From: Azophilus sp965116165
GTDB taxonomy: Bacteria > Pseudomonadota > Gammaproteobacteria > Pseudomonadales > Azotimanducaceae
Length of the DNA: 64,000 nucleotides
Assembly: GCA_965116165.1 (NCBI GenBank)
Contig: OZ220484.1
Coordinates: forward strand, 2,666,001-2,730,000
Direction: 5' to 3'
The notes beneath the pieces were generated by a model. The model did no database searches. It had not been told where the DNA came from and was given only the letters and a program-made list of their open reading frames with translations. This document shows, one piece after another, positions 10,052 through 19,058 of this stretch (positions are counted from its first letter, which is position 1; each line of letters starts with the position of its first letter). The translations under genes and the position numbers were made by a program.

Positions 10052-10518
10052 GGACGGCTCCTGTTGTAGTGCCACGTAATTGTGGTGCGTGCCGCGTGGG
10101 CACCTTCGGGCTCGTGCAGGTCGAAGCGAAACTGAATGCGGTCGAAGGTGCGTTTGCCTTCGGTGCGGCGGTCCGCTTCGGTGACCTCGGCACTAACACG
10201 GTAGCGCATCTCTTCCCTGAGCGGTTGGAAAATCTCCCAATCGTAACTTTCGATACCGATGGAGAAGTCGGATTCGGCCTGCCCGAGTGCGAACATCTCG
10301 CCGATGTTGGTGTTCGCGCCGAGGATGGGCATGTGGAACAGCACCACCGGATGGGCAAGCTCGTCCGGCAGCGGTGCCGCCCCGGTGCATTCGGTGAGCA
10401 GGAAATTCTCCCAGTGGGCGATGGTGTATTCTCCACCGGGGAAGCGGTGGCCGACCAGGGCGCGGATTTCCTCCGCATCCGGTAATTGCGTGGTGGCTGT
10501 GGGTTGGGGATTCGTCAT
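10048..10518 (-). CDS. MaoC N-terminal-type dehydratase subunit
   Basis: 156 residues. ATG 10518 is preferred over upstream ATGs because GGAGAG lies 8 bp before it. The protein looks like the FAS1-like/MaoC N-terminal dehydratase domain (hot dog fold without the catalytic Asp-His pair), which pairs with a catalytic MaoC subunit. Here that partner is the next gene, overlapping by 4 bp. The role in lipid or polyketide-like CoA chemistry is inferred from the pairing. The gene is flanked on both sides by RTX fragments. Confidence 0.75.
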   Translation of the reverse strand: MTNPQPTATTQLPDAEEIRALVGHRFPGGEYTIAHWENFLLTECTGAAPLPDELAHPVVLFHMPILGANTNIGEMFALGQAESDFSIGIESYDWEIFQPLREEMRYRVSAEVTEADRRTEGKRTFDRIQFRFDLHEPEGAHAARTTITWHYNRSRP

Positions 10519-10601
10519 TGGCGGTACTCTCCGAACTCCGGTGTATCTGGTTGCGGAATTATAGGCTTGATTTAGCGTGACGGGTTCCATCATGTGCGCC
10601 A

Positions 10602-11147
10602 TTTTCGTAAACGGCGGCGCCGACACCCTGTATGGCGGCCACGGCGCCGACATCATGCAAGGCGGCCGGGGGGGAGGGGGGGAGCGACGATACCTTCGTT
10701 TTCACCAACGACACCTCGAGCAGTGGGGATGTCGACACGATTTTGGATTTCACAAGTGGGGACACCATTCAACTTTCCGGCTTCACCGGCGTGGACGACT
10801 TCAGCGATCTCAAGGGCAGAATCATCACGACACACGGCAGAGAAACAATCATCGACCTGAGGGATGTGGGCGGCGGCCTGATCGTGCTTGAGTACGTGGC
10901 CGAGGGCGCCGACTATGTCCTGCCGGTCAAGGGCAACCGCGGGAGCCCGCTCGACGACCTCGAGGCGTTCGACTCCGACTTCGACGAAGCCGTCCGGCGC
11001 GCCGGACGCATCGCCGACCGCGTCAATCCCGGACGCCGACGGACCGGTGTTCCGTCGCCGCGAATCCGGCACGCCCGATTGGATGACTTTAGGATGGCCT
11101 TGGCTGAGCCAGTACATATAGTTGCATTCGACATAGAAACCCGTTGA
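10602..11147 (+). pseudogene. Frameshifted RTX C-terminal fragment
   Basis: RTX repeats (NGGADTLYGGHGAD) begin in one frame and continue in another after two runs of seven G separated by one A at about 10668-10682. The second frame then reads SDDTFVFTNDTSS and TIQLSGFTGVDDF, the same terminal module found at 9119-9442 and near the end of 27621-33245. The tail beyond about 10910 is unlike the other copies and runs on to 11147. Without an upstream body and with the frame break it is a remnant, the third RTX tail in the window. A phase-variable G tract is a formal alternative. Confidence 0.7.
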
Positions 11148-11183
11148 TAATCAAAGGCCGTCCTCGGAATTTGACTGGCAGGG

Positions 11184-11780
11184 ATGGCGCAAGTACCACA
11201 AGCGGGCGCAGGCGATCACTCGAAGACCCATGCGGTTTTCGCCGCCGTTCTGCTTTTGTGCATCGTCCTTGCCTATTCGAATGTTTTCGTTCACCAGGGT
11301 TACAAGACCGTGCCATTCGCCAAGCCGGTGTTGCCGACGGTGACCTGGGGGGAGCGGGTCGGCGCATTTGGTCGTAAGCTCGAAAAAGCATTTGGTCTCA
11401 GACCGCTGGTGGCCACGGAATTCTCCGGTTGGATACTTGAAGCCGCCGACCGCCAGCGCCTCGACCCTGAAAAGATTGCGAGCCTAGTGTACGTGGAGAG
11501 CAGTTTTCGCAAGAATGTTCGTTCTTGGGCTGGCGCCATCGGCCCCACGCAGATTAAACCCTGGTATTGGGGGAAATTCTGCGGAAACGACGACCTGACC
11601 GATCCCCGCCACAACATTCATTGCGGTGCCCAGGTGTTGGCTCACCTGGAGGAATTGTGCGGCGGCAGCGAATGCGCTCTGGGTATCTACAACATTGGGA
11701 TGAACAGCACCCGCCAACAGGCAGCCCGTCGCTACGTCTCCAAAATCGACCAACACTACCTGCAACTCAAAACGCTGTAG
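11184..11780 (+). CDS. Lytic transglycosylase, SLT domain
   Basis: 198 residues. A single hydrophobic segment (about residues 17-32) forms an uncleaved anchor or signal. The SLT domain follows: VYVESSF with catalytic Glu105, then GAIGPTQIKP and the late YNIG motif, so it should cleave peptidoglycan between MurNAc and GlcNAc in the periplasm. Length and layout fit a small membrane-bound transglycosylase. It stands alone, with the frameshifted RTX remnant before it and the transporter gene after it. ATG 11184 has only a weak purine tract upstream. Confidence 0.85.
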   Translation: MAQVPQAGAGDHSKTHAVFAAVLLLCIVLAYSNVFVHQGYKTVPFAKPVLPTVTWGERVGAFGRKLEKAFGLRPLVATEFSGWILEAADRQRLDPEKIASLVYVESSFRKNVRSWAGAIGPTQIKPWYWGKFCGNDDLTDPRHNIHCGAQVLAHLEELCGGSECALGIYNIGMNSTRQQAARRYVSKIDQHYLQLKTL

Positions 11781-11840
11781 GAGCCTGCGCCGTAGGAAAG
11801 TCTCGTGAGATAACATCCCACCGAGCTGCCCGAGTGGCTC

Positions 11841-11880
11841 GGGATGGCTCGGATGACTTCGGGATGGCTCGGATGACCAT
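11841..11880 (+). repeat. Tandem 20-bp duplication at the transporter start
   Basis: GGGATGGCTCGGATGAC plus three bases occurs twice back to back. The second unit carries the probable start codons of the DASS gene (ATG 11864 and 11873). The first unit has ATGs in another frame. No clear ribosome binding site is visible, so the exact start is uncertain. Confidence 0.7.
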
Positions 11881-13255
11881 CAAATTCATCGCTTTGTTGG
11901 TTGGTCCCGCGGCGGGAATCGGCGCCGGACTCGCCATGCTGTCGGCGGGTGTCGCGCCAGCCGCCGCCATTACGCTCGGGATTGCCGCGTTCTGCGTGGT
12001 CTGGTGGGTGCTGGAGCCCATCCCGATTCCCGCGACATCGCTGGTGCCGCTGGCGCTATTGCCAATGCTCGGGGTGCTTTCCGCCGCCGAGGTGGGGCAG
12101 GCCTACGGGCATCCTCTGGTGCTGCTGCTGCTCGGTGGGTTCATCCTGTCAACGGCCATGGAGCGCAGCGGCGCGCACCGGCGCATCGCGCTGGCGCTGT
12201 TGCGCGGGGTCGGCAGCGGCAGCAGCCGTCGCGTGGTGTTTGGCTTTATGATTGCCGCCGCCGTCCTGTCCATGTGGATTTCCAATACGGCGACGACGCT
12301 GATGCTGCTACCGGTGGCGCTGGCGGTGTTGGAACGCGCGCGCGACCCGAAGCTCGCGCCCGCGCTTTTGCTCGGCATCGCCTATGCCGCCAATATCGGC
12401 GGGGTGGGCACGCCCATCGGTACGCCGCCGAATATGGTATTTCGGGGCGTCTACGAGGAAACCTTCGGCGTTGTTATGGGGTTTGCGGAATGGATGGTAT
12501 TGGGCGTTCCGGTGGTGCTCGTTTTTCTGCCGATTATGGGACTGTGGATCACGCGCTCGGTGACCCATCGCGGCGCGTTGGAATTGCCGGATAGCGGTGC
12601 CTGGCGGCCCGAGGAGAAACGGGTTCTTACGGTATTCGGCCTAACGGCGCTGGCCTGGATCACCCGGGTTGAACCCTTCGGCGGTTGGACGGCGCTCTTT
12701 GGCCTACCCTATTCAAACGACGCCATGGTGGCCTTCCTGGGGTCGGTTGCCCTATTCATCGTGCCGAACGGCAGGGGCGGGCGCCTGCTCGATTGGGAGA
12801 CGGCCGAAAAAATCCCCTGGGGCATGCTCATTCTATTTGGCGCCGGGCTTGCGATAGCCGCCGCGTTCAGGAGCTCGGGGTTGTCGGAGTCGATTGGCAA
12901 CGCGGTGTCCATGGTTTCCGTATGGCCCGTTTTCATCCTTATTCTCGCCGTCTGCCTTGTGGTGACCTTCCTCACCGAGGCGACCAGCAATACGGCGACC
13001 ACTTCGCTGCTCATGCCGATTTTGGCCGCCGCCGCGGTGGGCGCGGCTATCGACCCGCGTCTTTTGATGATTCCGGCGGCGATGAGCGCGAGTTGCGCAT
13101 TCATGCTTCCCGTGGCGACGGCGCCCAATGTTATTATGTTCAGCACCGGCGCATTCACCACGCGGCGCATGATTCGGGAGGGCTTGGCGCTCAATTTCAT
13201 CGGTGCCCTGGTGATTTCGTCGCTCTGCTATCTTTACTTTGGTTTGAACGGGTGA
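11873..13255 (+). CDS. SLC13/DASS-family anion:sodium symporter
   Basis: 460 residues from ATG 11873 (464 from ATG 11864 is nearly as likely). The protein is hydrophobic throughout with about eleven membrane segments. Family signatures are visible: SNTATTLMLLPVALAV in the first half and TSNTATTSLLMPILAAAAVG in the second, the paired SNT-type motifs that build the substrate and sodium site in divalent anion:sodium symporters. It should import dicarboxylates, citrate or another anion such as sulfate across the inner membrane; the substrate cannot be told. The TonB receptor gene follows 97 bp downstream. Confidence 0.88.
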   Translation: MTIKFIALLVGPAAGIGAGLAMLSAGVAPAAAITLGIAAFCVVWWVLEPIPIPATSLVPLALLPMLGVLSAAEVGQAYGHPLVLLLLGGFILSTAMERSGAHRRIALALLRGVGSGSSRRVVFGFMIAAAVLSMWISNTATTLMLLPVALAVLERARDPKLAPALLLGIAYAANIGGVGTPIGTPPNMVFRGVYEETFGVVMGFAEWMVLGVPVVLVFLPIMGLWITRSVTHRGALELPDSGAWRPEEKRVLTVFGLTALAWITRVEPFGGWTALFGLPYSNDAMVAFLGSVALFIVPNGRGGRLLDWETAEKIPWGMLILFGAGLAIAAAFRSSGLSESIGNAVSMVSVWPVFILILAVCLVVTFLTEATSNTATTSLLMPILAAAAVGAAIDPRLLMIPAAMSASCAFMLPVATAPNVIMFSTGAFTTRRMIREGLALNFIGALVISSLCYLYFGLNG

Positions 13256-13317
13256 GGCGGTATAGTTTGCGCCACGGCGTCCCCACAACGCCCATGCGGG
13301 CCGGACGGCTTCGTATC

Positions 13318-13350
13318 GATTCCTGGAGAGAAAGGATTCCTGGAGAGAAA
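13318..13350 (+). repeat. Duplicated ribosome-binding-site segment before the TonB receptor
   Basis: The 16-bp unit GATTCCTGGAGAGAAA is present twice (13318-13333 and 13335-13350). The second GGAGAG lies 5 bp before ATG 13353 and serves as the ribosome binding site; the first is a spare copy. Confidence 0.75.
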
Positions 13351-13352
13351 AA

Positions 13353-15788
13353 ATGAGAGAGGGCTTGGTGTGCTTTGGCATGGTGCTTTTGCTGTTCGCC
13401 GGAGCCGGTGCGGCGGGGCAACAGGACACGGGCGGAACCATTGAGGAGATTGTCGTTACCACGAAACGGGGTGCGGCGCAGAATGTGCAGAACATGGCCG
13501 AGGCGGTCACGGCCTTTTCGGGCCCGAGCCTGGAACGCGAGTTCGCGGTAACCCTCGAGGACTTCAACCACGCTGTTCCGAACGTTCAGCTTGAGCATGT
13601 GGGCCTCTTTCAGGCGGCGGCCTCGTTCAACATGCGCGGTATCGGTACCGCGGGTATCGAGAGTTTTGCCGATCCGGTGGTCGCGGTGTTCGTGGACGAT
13701 GTGTACTACTCGCGCAACGCCGTTGCGCTATTGGATTTGTTCGATATCGAGTCCGTCACGGCCTATCGCGGGCCCCAGGGCACGCTGTATGGGCGCAACG
13801 CTTTCGCCGGCGCCATTGCCGTGCGCACGAAGCGGCCGAGCATCGGCGAGGAATTGCTGGAGCTGCACGCGGATGCGGGCAACGCCGGTCGGCGCAATTT
13901 GGGGGTTGTCGGCAATGTGCCGCTCGGCCGGCGGGCGGCGTTCCGCATCGCCGCGAACTACCACGAACTGGCGGGATTCTACAAAAACGATGGCGTTGTG
14001 CTGGAAAGCTACGATCCGACGACCGCGACCCTGGTCACTGGCGTCGATCCGGAAAGGCGGGGCGACCGGGAAAATGGCGAGCGCTCGCTGCTCATCCGTC
14101 CCAGCCTGCGCGTCGAACCGAGCGACGCCTGGCGCATCGACTTGATTGGCGAATACTGGGAGGACAAGGGCGACGGCACCGCCAACTGGACCCAGTGCTA
14201 CCAACCGAACAGCCTGCCGCCGCCACTGGGCAACGGGCCGAGCGGTACCCCGGCCACGCACACCCTGTTTGGATTTCCGTGCAAGGATCCGTTCGGGGAC
14301 AAGCGCTTTGGCATCGAGGGCGATGGCAGCGACCCCTACGAGGTGGGCTTCAATCTGCATCCGAACCAAACGCTACAGGATATCTGGGGCATCACGCTCG
14401 ATACGCAATACGCAACGGACGCGGGTACTTTTACCCTCATCGTCAACCATCGCGATGTCGAGGAGGACATCACCACGGATACGGACGGCTACAACTGGGA
14501 TGTCTTCTCCAGCACCCGGCTCCAGGATTTCGATTCCACCCAGGCGGAGGCGCGCTTCGCCACAACGTTCAACGACAACCTGGATGTTTTGCTGGGCGCC
14601 TTCTACCTTGAGGACAGCTATCGGGTGCAGCAGTACCTTTGGATTTTCCTCGACAGCGCACTCTTCGGCGGCGGTGGCTACAGCCGCGAGAACCCGGCGG
14701 TGAGTTGGGGCACGAACGAACAGCAACGCTATTCGATGGCGGGCTATGCGCAAGTCGACTGGCACCTTGACGAACGCTGGACGCTGAACCTCGGGGGACG
14801 CCTGACCTACGAGAAGAAACACGATGTGCTTGGCATGGCCATCAATGACAGCGCCTGCCCGCCGGGCGCCACCCCGCGGACGAGGCCCTGCAACGGCGTG
14901 CCCTTTTCCGGCAACGATCCCACGGACGTGATGGACTTCGACCCCTCGGTGCGCTTCGGGCCGGTCAGCGAGAACTGGACGACCTTCTCGCCCCGCATCG
15001 GCGTTGAGTATCAAGCCACGGACGACCTGCTGTGGTTCGCCTTTTGGCAGCGGGCGTTCAAATCCGGCGGCTTTGTGAACAACGCCGGCACCCTGCCGGT
15101 GTTTTCCACACCCTACGACGACGAGCAGGTGGACAACTTCGAGGTGGGGGTGCGCAGCGACCTGCTCGACAATCGGTTGCGCTTGAACGCCAATGTTTTC
15201 TACGCGGAATACAAGGACTTGCAGCGCGGCGTCATTCGTGCGGCGCCGACCTCCACCGGCCAGGAGACCTTCACGGACAACGCCGCTGGCGCGGAATCCC
15301 ACGGCGCGGAGGTTGCCTTTAGCCTCGTGCCGATGCCTGGGTTCAACATCAGCGGCAACATCGGCTATCTCGACATCGAGTACAAGGGCTTCGTCGCCGA
15401 CCTCACGGGCGACGGCATGGAGACCGACAATAGCGACCTCGACCTGGTACGCGCCCCCAAGTGGGATCTCAGCGTTGGCGCCAGCTATGAATTCGATTTG
15501 TCGGATATGGGTTCGCTAACCGTCGGCGGCCGCCTGAGCCACACCGACGATATGGCGCTGACGACACCCAATGACGTGGGATTTGTGCGCGACGAATTGA
15601 CCACCCTGGACGCCCAGGCGGTATGGGAGTCCGCGGATGGGCGCTACCGGTTTGCGCTTTGGGGCAAGAATCTTTCCAACAACATCGAGCGCCTTGGCGG
15701 TACGCCCGTGGCAACGCTGTTCGCGTTCGCGGCACCCACCCAGCCTCGGCAATATGGGGCGACATTGGTGGTGTCGTTGATGAATTAG
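13353..15788 (+). CDS. TonB-dependent outer membrane receptor
   Basis: 811 residues. An N-terminal signal peptide (hydrophobic core about residues 5-20, probable cleavage near AAGQQ) is followed by EEIVVTTKR, a TonB-box-like start, a plug domain (residues about 40-160, with GPQGTLYGRNAF) and a long 22-strand-type beta-barrel. It should import a bulky ligand across the outer membrane using TonB energy. The EIVVT start and barrel resemble the sugar/terpenoid-type receptors common in marine Gammaproteobacteria rather than classic siderophore receptors, but the ligand is unknown. The C-terminus VSLMN lacks the usual final aromatic residue. Confidence 0.92.
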   Translation: MREGLVCFGMVLLLFAGAGAAGQQDTGGTIEEIVVTTKRGAAQNVQNMAEAVTAFSGPSLEREFAVTLEDFNHAVPNVQLEHVGLFQAAASFNMRGIGTAGIESFADPVVAVFVDDVYYSRNAVALLDLFDIESVTAYRGPQGTLYGRNAFAGAIAVRTKRPSIGEELLELHADAGNAGRRNLGVVGNVPLGRRAAFRIAANYHELAGFYKNDGVVLESYDPTTATLVTGVDPERRGDRENGERSLLIRPSLRVEPSDAWRIDLIGEYWEDKGDGTANWTQCYQPNSLPPPLGNGPSGTPATHTLFGFPCKDPFGDKRFGIEGDGSDPYEVGFNLHPNQTLQDIWGITLDTQYATDAGTFTLIVNHRDVEEDITTDTDGYNWDVFSSTRLQDFDSTQAEARFATTFNDNLDVLLGAFYLEDSYRVQQYLWIFLDSALFGGGGYSRENPAVSWGTNEQQRYSMAGYAQVDWHLDERWTLNLGGRLTYEKKHDVLGMAINDSACPPGATPRTRPCNGVPFSGNDPTDVMDFDPSVRFGPVSENWTTFSPRIGVEYQATDDLLWFAFWQRAFKSGGFVNNAGTLPVFSTPYDDEQVDNFEVGVRSDLLDNRLRLNANVFYAEYKDLQRGVIRAAPTSTGQETFTDNAAGAESHGAEVAFSLVPMPGFNISGNIGYLDIEYKGFVADLTGDGMETDNSDLDLVRAPKWDLSVGASYEFDLSDMGSLTVGGRLSHTDDMALTTPNDVGFVRDELTTLDAQAVWESADGRYRFALWGKNLSNNIERLGGTPVATLFAFAAPTQPRQYGATLVVSLMN

Positions 15789-15863
15789 CGTTTGCTGTCC
15801 GGCTTGGGCTTTGGGGAACCGGCGGGGTACCGCGCACATCGCGCACATAAGGGTGAACTGGGC

Positions 15864-16601
15864 GTGACCGGTGTGTTGAAGACCTTGACGCGCGGTGTGC
15901 TCGGTGCGTTGGAAGACCTTGCCCCCATCATTTTGGTTATCGCTTTCTTTCAGATCGTGGTATTGCGCCAGCCCTTTCCCAATTTGGGCGAGATCCTGGT
16001 GGGGCTCGTTTGCGTTGTGGTTGGCCTGACCCTGTTCATTCAGGGACTGGAGAGCGGCCTTTTCCCGCTTGGCGAGGAGATCGCCCATGAATTCGCGAAC
16101 AAGAGCAGCCTGATGGCGCTCCTGTCGTTCGCGTTTTGTTTGGGTTTCGGCACCACCGTCGCGGAACCGGCGCTGATTGCGGTGGCGGCGGAAGCCGCGG
16201 ATGTCGCCGCGGATGCCGGTGCGATTGTGGCCAGCGATGCGGCGCGGCAAGACTACGCTTTCAACCTGCGCATGGTGGTGGCCTTTTCGGTGGGGGTGGC
16301 CATCGTGGTCGGCGTGATGCGCATATTGAAAGGCTGGCCGATCCACCGTCTTATCATCGGCGGCTACATCCTTGTGACGATTATGACGCTGTTCGCGCCC
16401 GATGAGATCATTGGCATCGCCTACGATTCGGGCGGGGTAACCACCAGCACGATCACCGTGCCCCTGGTCACGGCGCTCGGTGTGGGTCTCGCCAAGTTCA
16501 TCAAGGGCCGAAATCCCATGGTCGATGGCTTTGGGCTCATCGCCTTCGCCAGCCTAACGCCGATGATCTTCGTGCTCGGCTACGGCATGGTGGTCCAATG
16601 A
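15864..16601 (+). CDS. DUF1538 membrane protein, first of a pair
   Basis: 245 residues from GTG 15864, which has AAGGGTG upstream; the frame is open further back but that part is not membrane-like. It has about six membrane segments. Conserved motifs FGTTVAEPAL and YDSGGVTTSTITVP are shared with the next gene. DUF1538 proteins are uncharacterised multi-pass membrane proteins, likely transporters. The next gene encodes a paralogous half and the third gene a PII-like protein, so this is probably one half of a heteromeric transporter under PII control. The three genes are on one strand with gaps of 28 and 3 bp. Confidence 0.85.
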   Translation: MTGVLKTLTRGVLGALEDLAPIILVIAFFQIVVLRQPFPNLGEILVGLVCVVVGLTLFIQGLESGLFPLGEEIAHEFANKSSLMALLSFAFCLGFGTTVAEPALIAVAAEAADVAADAGAIVASDAARQDYAFNLRMVVAFSVGVAIVVGVMRILKGWPIHRLIIGGYILVTIMTLFAPDEIIGIAYDSGGVTTSTITVPLVTALGVGLAKFIKGRNPMVDGFGLIAFASLTPMIFVLGYGMVVQ

Positions 16602-16629
16602 CTTGGATGGCAATACCCGTTCCGGGCCA

Positions 16630-17487
16630 ATGACGGAATTCCTGGATCATCTTGCCGCCACCGCATTATCGACCGTGGTGGATGTGGCGCCCATTGTGGT
16701 GATCCTTGTCTTCTTCCAAGTTGCCGTACTGCGCCGCCGCTTGCCCAATCTTGGCCACCTGGTGGCGGGATTCGCTTATGTGCTGATTGGACTTGTCCTG
16801 TTCCTGATCGGCTTGCAGGAGGCGCTGTTTCCGATCGGCGAAACCATGGCTCGGCAGTTGACGGCGACAAACAGCGGCGGGGTGGACACTGTGGCCCACG
16901 GAGCGGTGCGGATGTTGGAGGGCGGGGTGCGGGCGGCCGACGCAACGGGCGGGGCGGCCCCTATCGTGGCTTGGGACGACTATCTCCTGGTCTATGCGTT
17001 CGCGGCGGCGATTGGCTTTGCCACCACGGTGGCGGAACCGTCGCTTATCGCCGTGGCGCTCAAGGCCGAAGAGGTTTCCGGCGGCGCCGTGCATGCCTGG
17101 GGTCTGCGATTGGCGGTGGCGGTCGGGGTGGCGATTGGGGTGGCGCTCGGCTGTTTCCGTATCGTTACCGGCACACCCCTGCCTTGGTATATCATGGCCG
17201 CCTATGTGGTCGTGATCGTGCAGACATTTCGTTCGAGCCGCACCATCATCCCCCTTGCCTACGACAGCGGCGGCGTCACCACCTCGACGGTGACGGTGCC
17301 GGTGGTCGCGGCGCTCGGGCTTGGCCTTGCCGCCAGCGTTCCGGGCCGCAGCCCCCTGATTGACGGTTTTGGCCTGATTGCCTTTGCCAGCGTATTTCCC
17401 ATCATGTCGGTGCTCGGCTACTCCATGGCCGCTACTTGGCTAAGCCGGCGCAAAAACCCTGAAGTCACTCCTGAAGCGGAGGTCTAG
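16630..17487 (+). CDS. DUF1538 membrane protein, second of a pair
   Basis: 285 residues from ATG 16630. It repeats the architecture of the upstream gene: about six membrane segments, FATTVAEPSL and YDSGGVTTSTVTVP motifs. It has a longer loop (about residues 78-120) between membrane segments. The two genes look like the separated halves of a duplicated transporter. The PII-like gene starts 3 bp after its stop. No substrate can be named. Confidence 0.85.
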   Translation: MTEFLDHLAATALSTVVDVAPIVVILVFFQVAVLRRRLPNLGHLVAGFAYVLIGLVLFLIGLQEALFPIGETMARQLTATNSGGVDTVAHGAVRMLEGGVRAADATGGAAPIVAWDDYLLVYAFAAAIGFATTVAEPSLIAVALKAEEVSGGAVHAWGLRLAVAVGVAIGVALGCFRIVTGTPLPWYIMAAYVVVIVQTFRSSRTIIPLAYDSGGVTTSTVTVPVVAALGLGLAASVPGRSPLIDGFGLIAFASVFPIMSVLGYSMAATWLSRRKNPEVTPEAEV

Positions 17488-17490
17488 GCC

Positions 17491-17841
17491 ATGCAGCTCA
17501 AACTGATCGTAACCCTGGTGGACCATAGTAAGACCGACACCATTGTCGATGCGGCGCGCAGCGCCGGCGCGACCGGCACGACGATCATCTCGAGTGCCCG
17601 CGGCGCGGGTCGCTCTCCCAAAAAAACCTTCCTCGGCCTTGAAGTGGAATCCAAACGGGATGTTCTGCTGTTTTTGGTGGCGGCCCCGCTCGCCCGCAAA
17701 ATTTTGGAGCGTATTCGCGATGCGGGCCGTTTCGACGGGGAGCCGGGCGCCGGCATCGCCTTTCAGATTCCGGTGGAGGATGTGGTCGGCCTGACCACAC
17801 AAATGGGAGCGATTCTCGAGGAGGTGGGCAGCATCCGATAA
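17491..17841 (+). CDS. PII-like regulatory protein
   Basis: 116 residues, the size of a PII trimer subunit. The ferredoxin-like pattern (MQLKLIVTLV strand, then GATGTTIISSARG before a T-loop region) and a B-loop-like GAGIAFQIPVEDVVG near residues 90-106 fit the PII superfamily. The T-loop differs from canonical GlnB/GlnK, with no uridylylation tyrosine in the usual context. Placement directly after two DUF1538 transporter genes suggests it binds a nucleotide or ligand and gates that transporter, as GlnK does for AmtB. Ligand and effect are inference. Confidence 0.82.
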   Translation: MQLKLIVTLVDHSKTDTIVDAARSAGATGTTIISSARGAGRSPKKTFLGLEVESKRDVLLFLVAAPLARKILERIRDAGRFDGEPGAGIAFQIPVEDVVGLTTQMGAILEEVGSIR

Positions 17842-17856
17842 TGCCGCACCGAGCCA

Positions 17857-18025
17857 GCCCGACCTATTCATGAATGAACGTGGCGAGGTCGGCAAGAGTG
17901 GTGAAAGCACTGGGTGCGCGGACCGAAGCGTGCGCCTGACGGCACGTTGAGCACGCGGCGGGAGCACGCCCGGTGATTTCGCCGCTATTGACGGCCGCAG
18001 TAGTTTATTCATGGATAGGTCGGGC
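17857..18025. repeat. 169-bp intergenic element with terminal inverted repeats
   Basis: The ends GCCCGACCTATTCATGAA (17857-17874) and TTATTCATGGATAGGTCGGGC (18005-18025) are inverted copies of each other. Related single ends occur at 37333-37356 and 24729-24750. There is no reading frame of note inside. It fills most of the 320-bp gap between the PII-like gene and the desaturase gene; the rest of that gap (18026-18161) shows nothing recognisable. Confidence 0.6.
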
Positions 18026-18161
18026 CAAGGTCATGCGGATCCAGCATTCCCTTAGGCCCCATGGCCGGTGAATGCGGTGTGAATCCGACCGCCGATTACC
18101 TTCACGGTACATTCACGGCGACAGGTACAGGATTTCGCTGGAATGAACGGTTGAGGTTTCC

Positions 18162-19058
18162 ATGAAGCAGTCTCCGAGTCTGGCGAGCGCCGATTCCCGG
18201 CAAACCCGGGACGGCGAATCCGTCGCCTGGCTGCGCATCTCACCCTTCATCGCCCTGCACCTGGCCTGCCTTGCGCCTTTGTGGATCGGTATCAACGTCA
18301 TCGAACTGGCTGTCGCCGCCGCATCCTATGCGGTACGGATTTTCGCCATCAGCGTCTTCTACCACCGCTGCTTTTCCCATCGCGCATTTCGCACCCACCG
18401 CGCCATACAATTCGTATTCGCTGTCCTGGGCGCCGCCGCTACGCAGCGGGGTCCGCTGTGGTGGGCCGCCCACCATCGCCTGCACCATGCCCATGCCGAT
18501 ACCGACGCCGACCCGCACTCGTCGCCCCGGGGGTTCTGGTGGTCGCACATGCTGTGGTTTCTGTGCCACGAGAACTTCCGCACGCCCCTGCACCGTGTGC
18601 GCGATCTGGCGCGGTATCCGGAACTGGTCTGGCTCAACCGCTTCGACCTGGCGGCGCCCGCGGTCTATGCGATGGGTATGTTAGCACTCGGCGCGGCGCT
18701 CGGTCCGCTGTTCCCGGAAACCGGCGGCTGGCGAATGCTCGTCTGGGGCTATGTGGTCCCCACGGTGGTACTGATGCACGTGACCTTCATGGTCAATTCG
18801 CTCTCCCACCGGATCGGTCGGCGCCGCTTCGCCACCGCCGACGGTAGCCGCAACAATGTCTGGCTTGCGCTGCTCACCTGCGGCGAAGGCTGGCACAACA
18901 ACCATCATCGGCACAGTGCGAGCGCCCGCCTCGGTTTCTACTGGTGGCAGCTCGACCTCGGCTGGCTCGGCCTGAAACTGCTGGAGAGGCTCGGGCTCGC
19001 GTGGGATCTGAAAATGCCCCCGGAACCGGTTCTCGCGGAGGGCAGGCGGTGCGCGTAG
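18162..19058 (+). CDS. Acyl-CoA/acyl-lipid fatty acid desaturase
   Basis: 298 residues, four likely membrane segments. The three histidine boxes of membrane di-iron desaturases are present: HRCFSH at 68-73, HHRLHH at 104-109 and HNNHH at 245-249. It should introduce a cis double bond, most likely delta-9, into fatty acyl chains at the inner membrane using an electron donor. It is the first gene of a six-gene run; its 3' end overlaps the flavoprotein gene by 10 bp. The unsaturated product is the natural substrate for the cyclopropane-synthase-type enzymes downstream. Confidence 0.92.
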   Translation: MKQSPSLASADSRQTRDGESVAWLRISPFIALHLACLAPLWIGINVIELAVAAASYAVRIFAISVFYHRCFSHRAFRTHRAIQFVFAVLGAAATQRGPLWWAAHHRLHHAHADTDADPHSSPRGFWWSHMLWFLCHENFRTPLHRVRDLARYPELVWLNRFDLAAPAVYAMGMLALGAALGPLFPETGGWRMLVWGYVVPTVVLMHVTFMVNSLSHRIGRRRFATADGSRNNVWLALLTCGEGWHNNHHRHSASARLGFYWWQLDLGWLGLKLLERLGLAWDLKMPPEPVLAEGRRCA

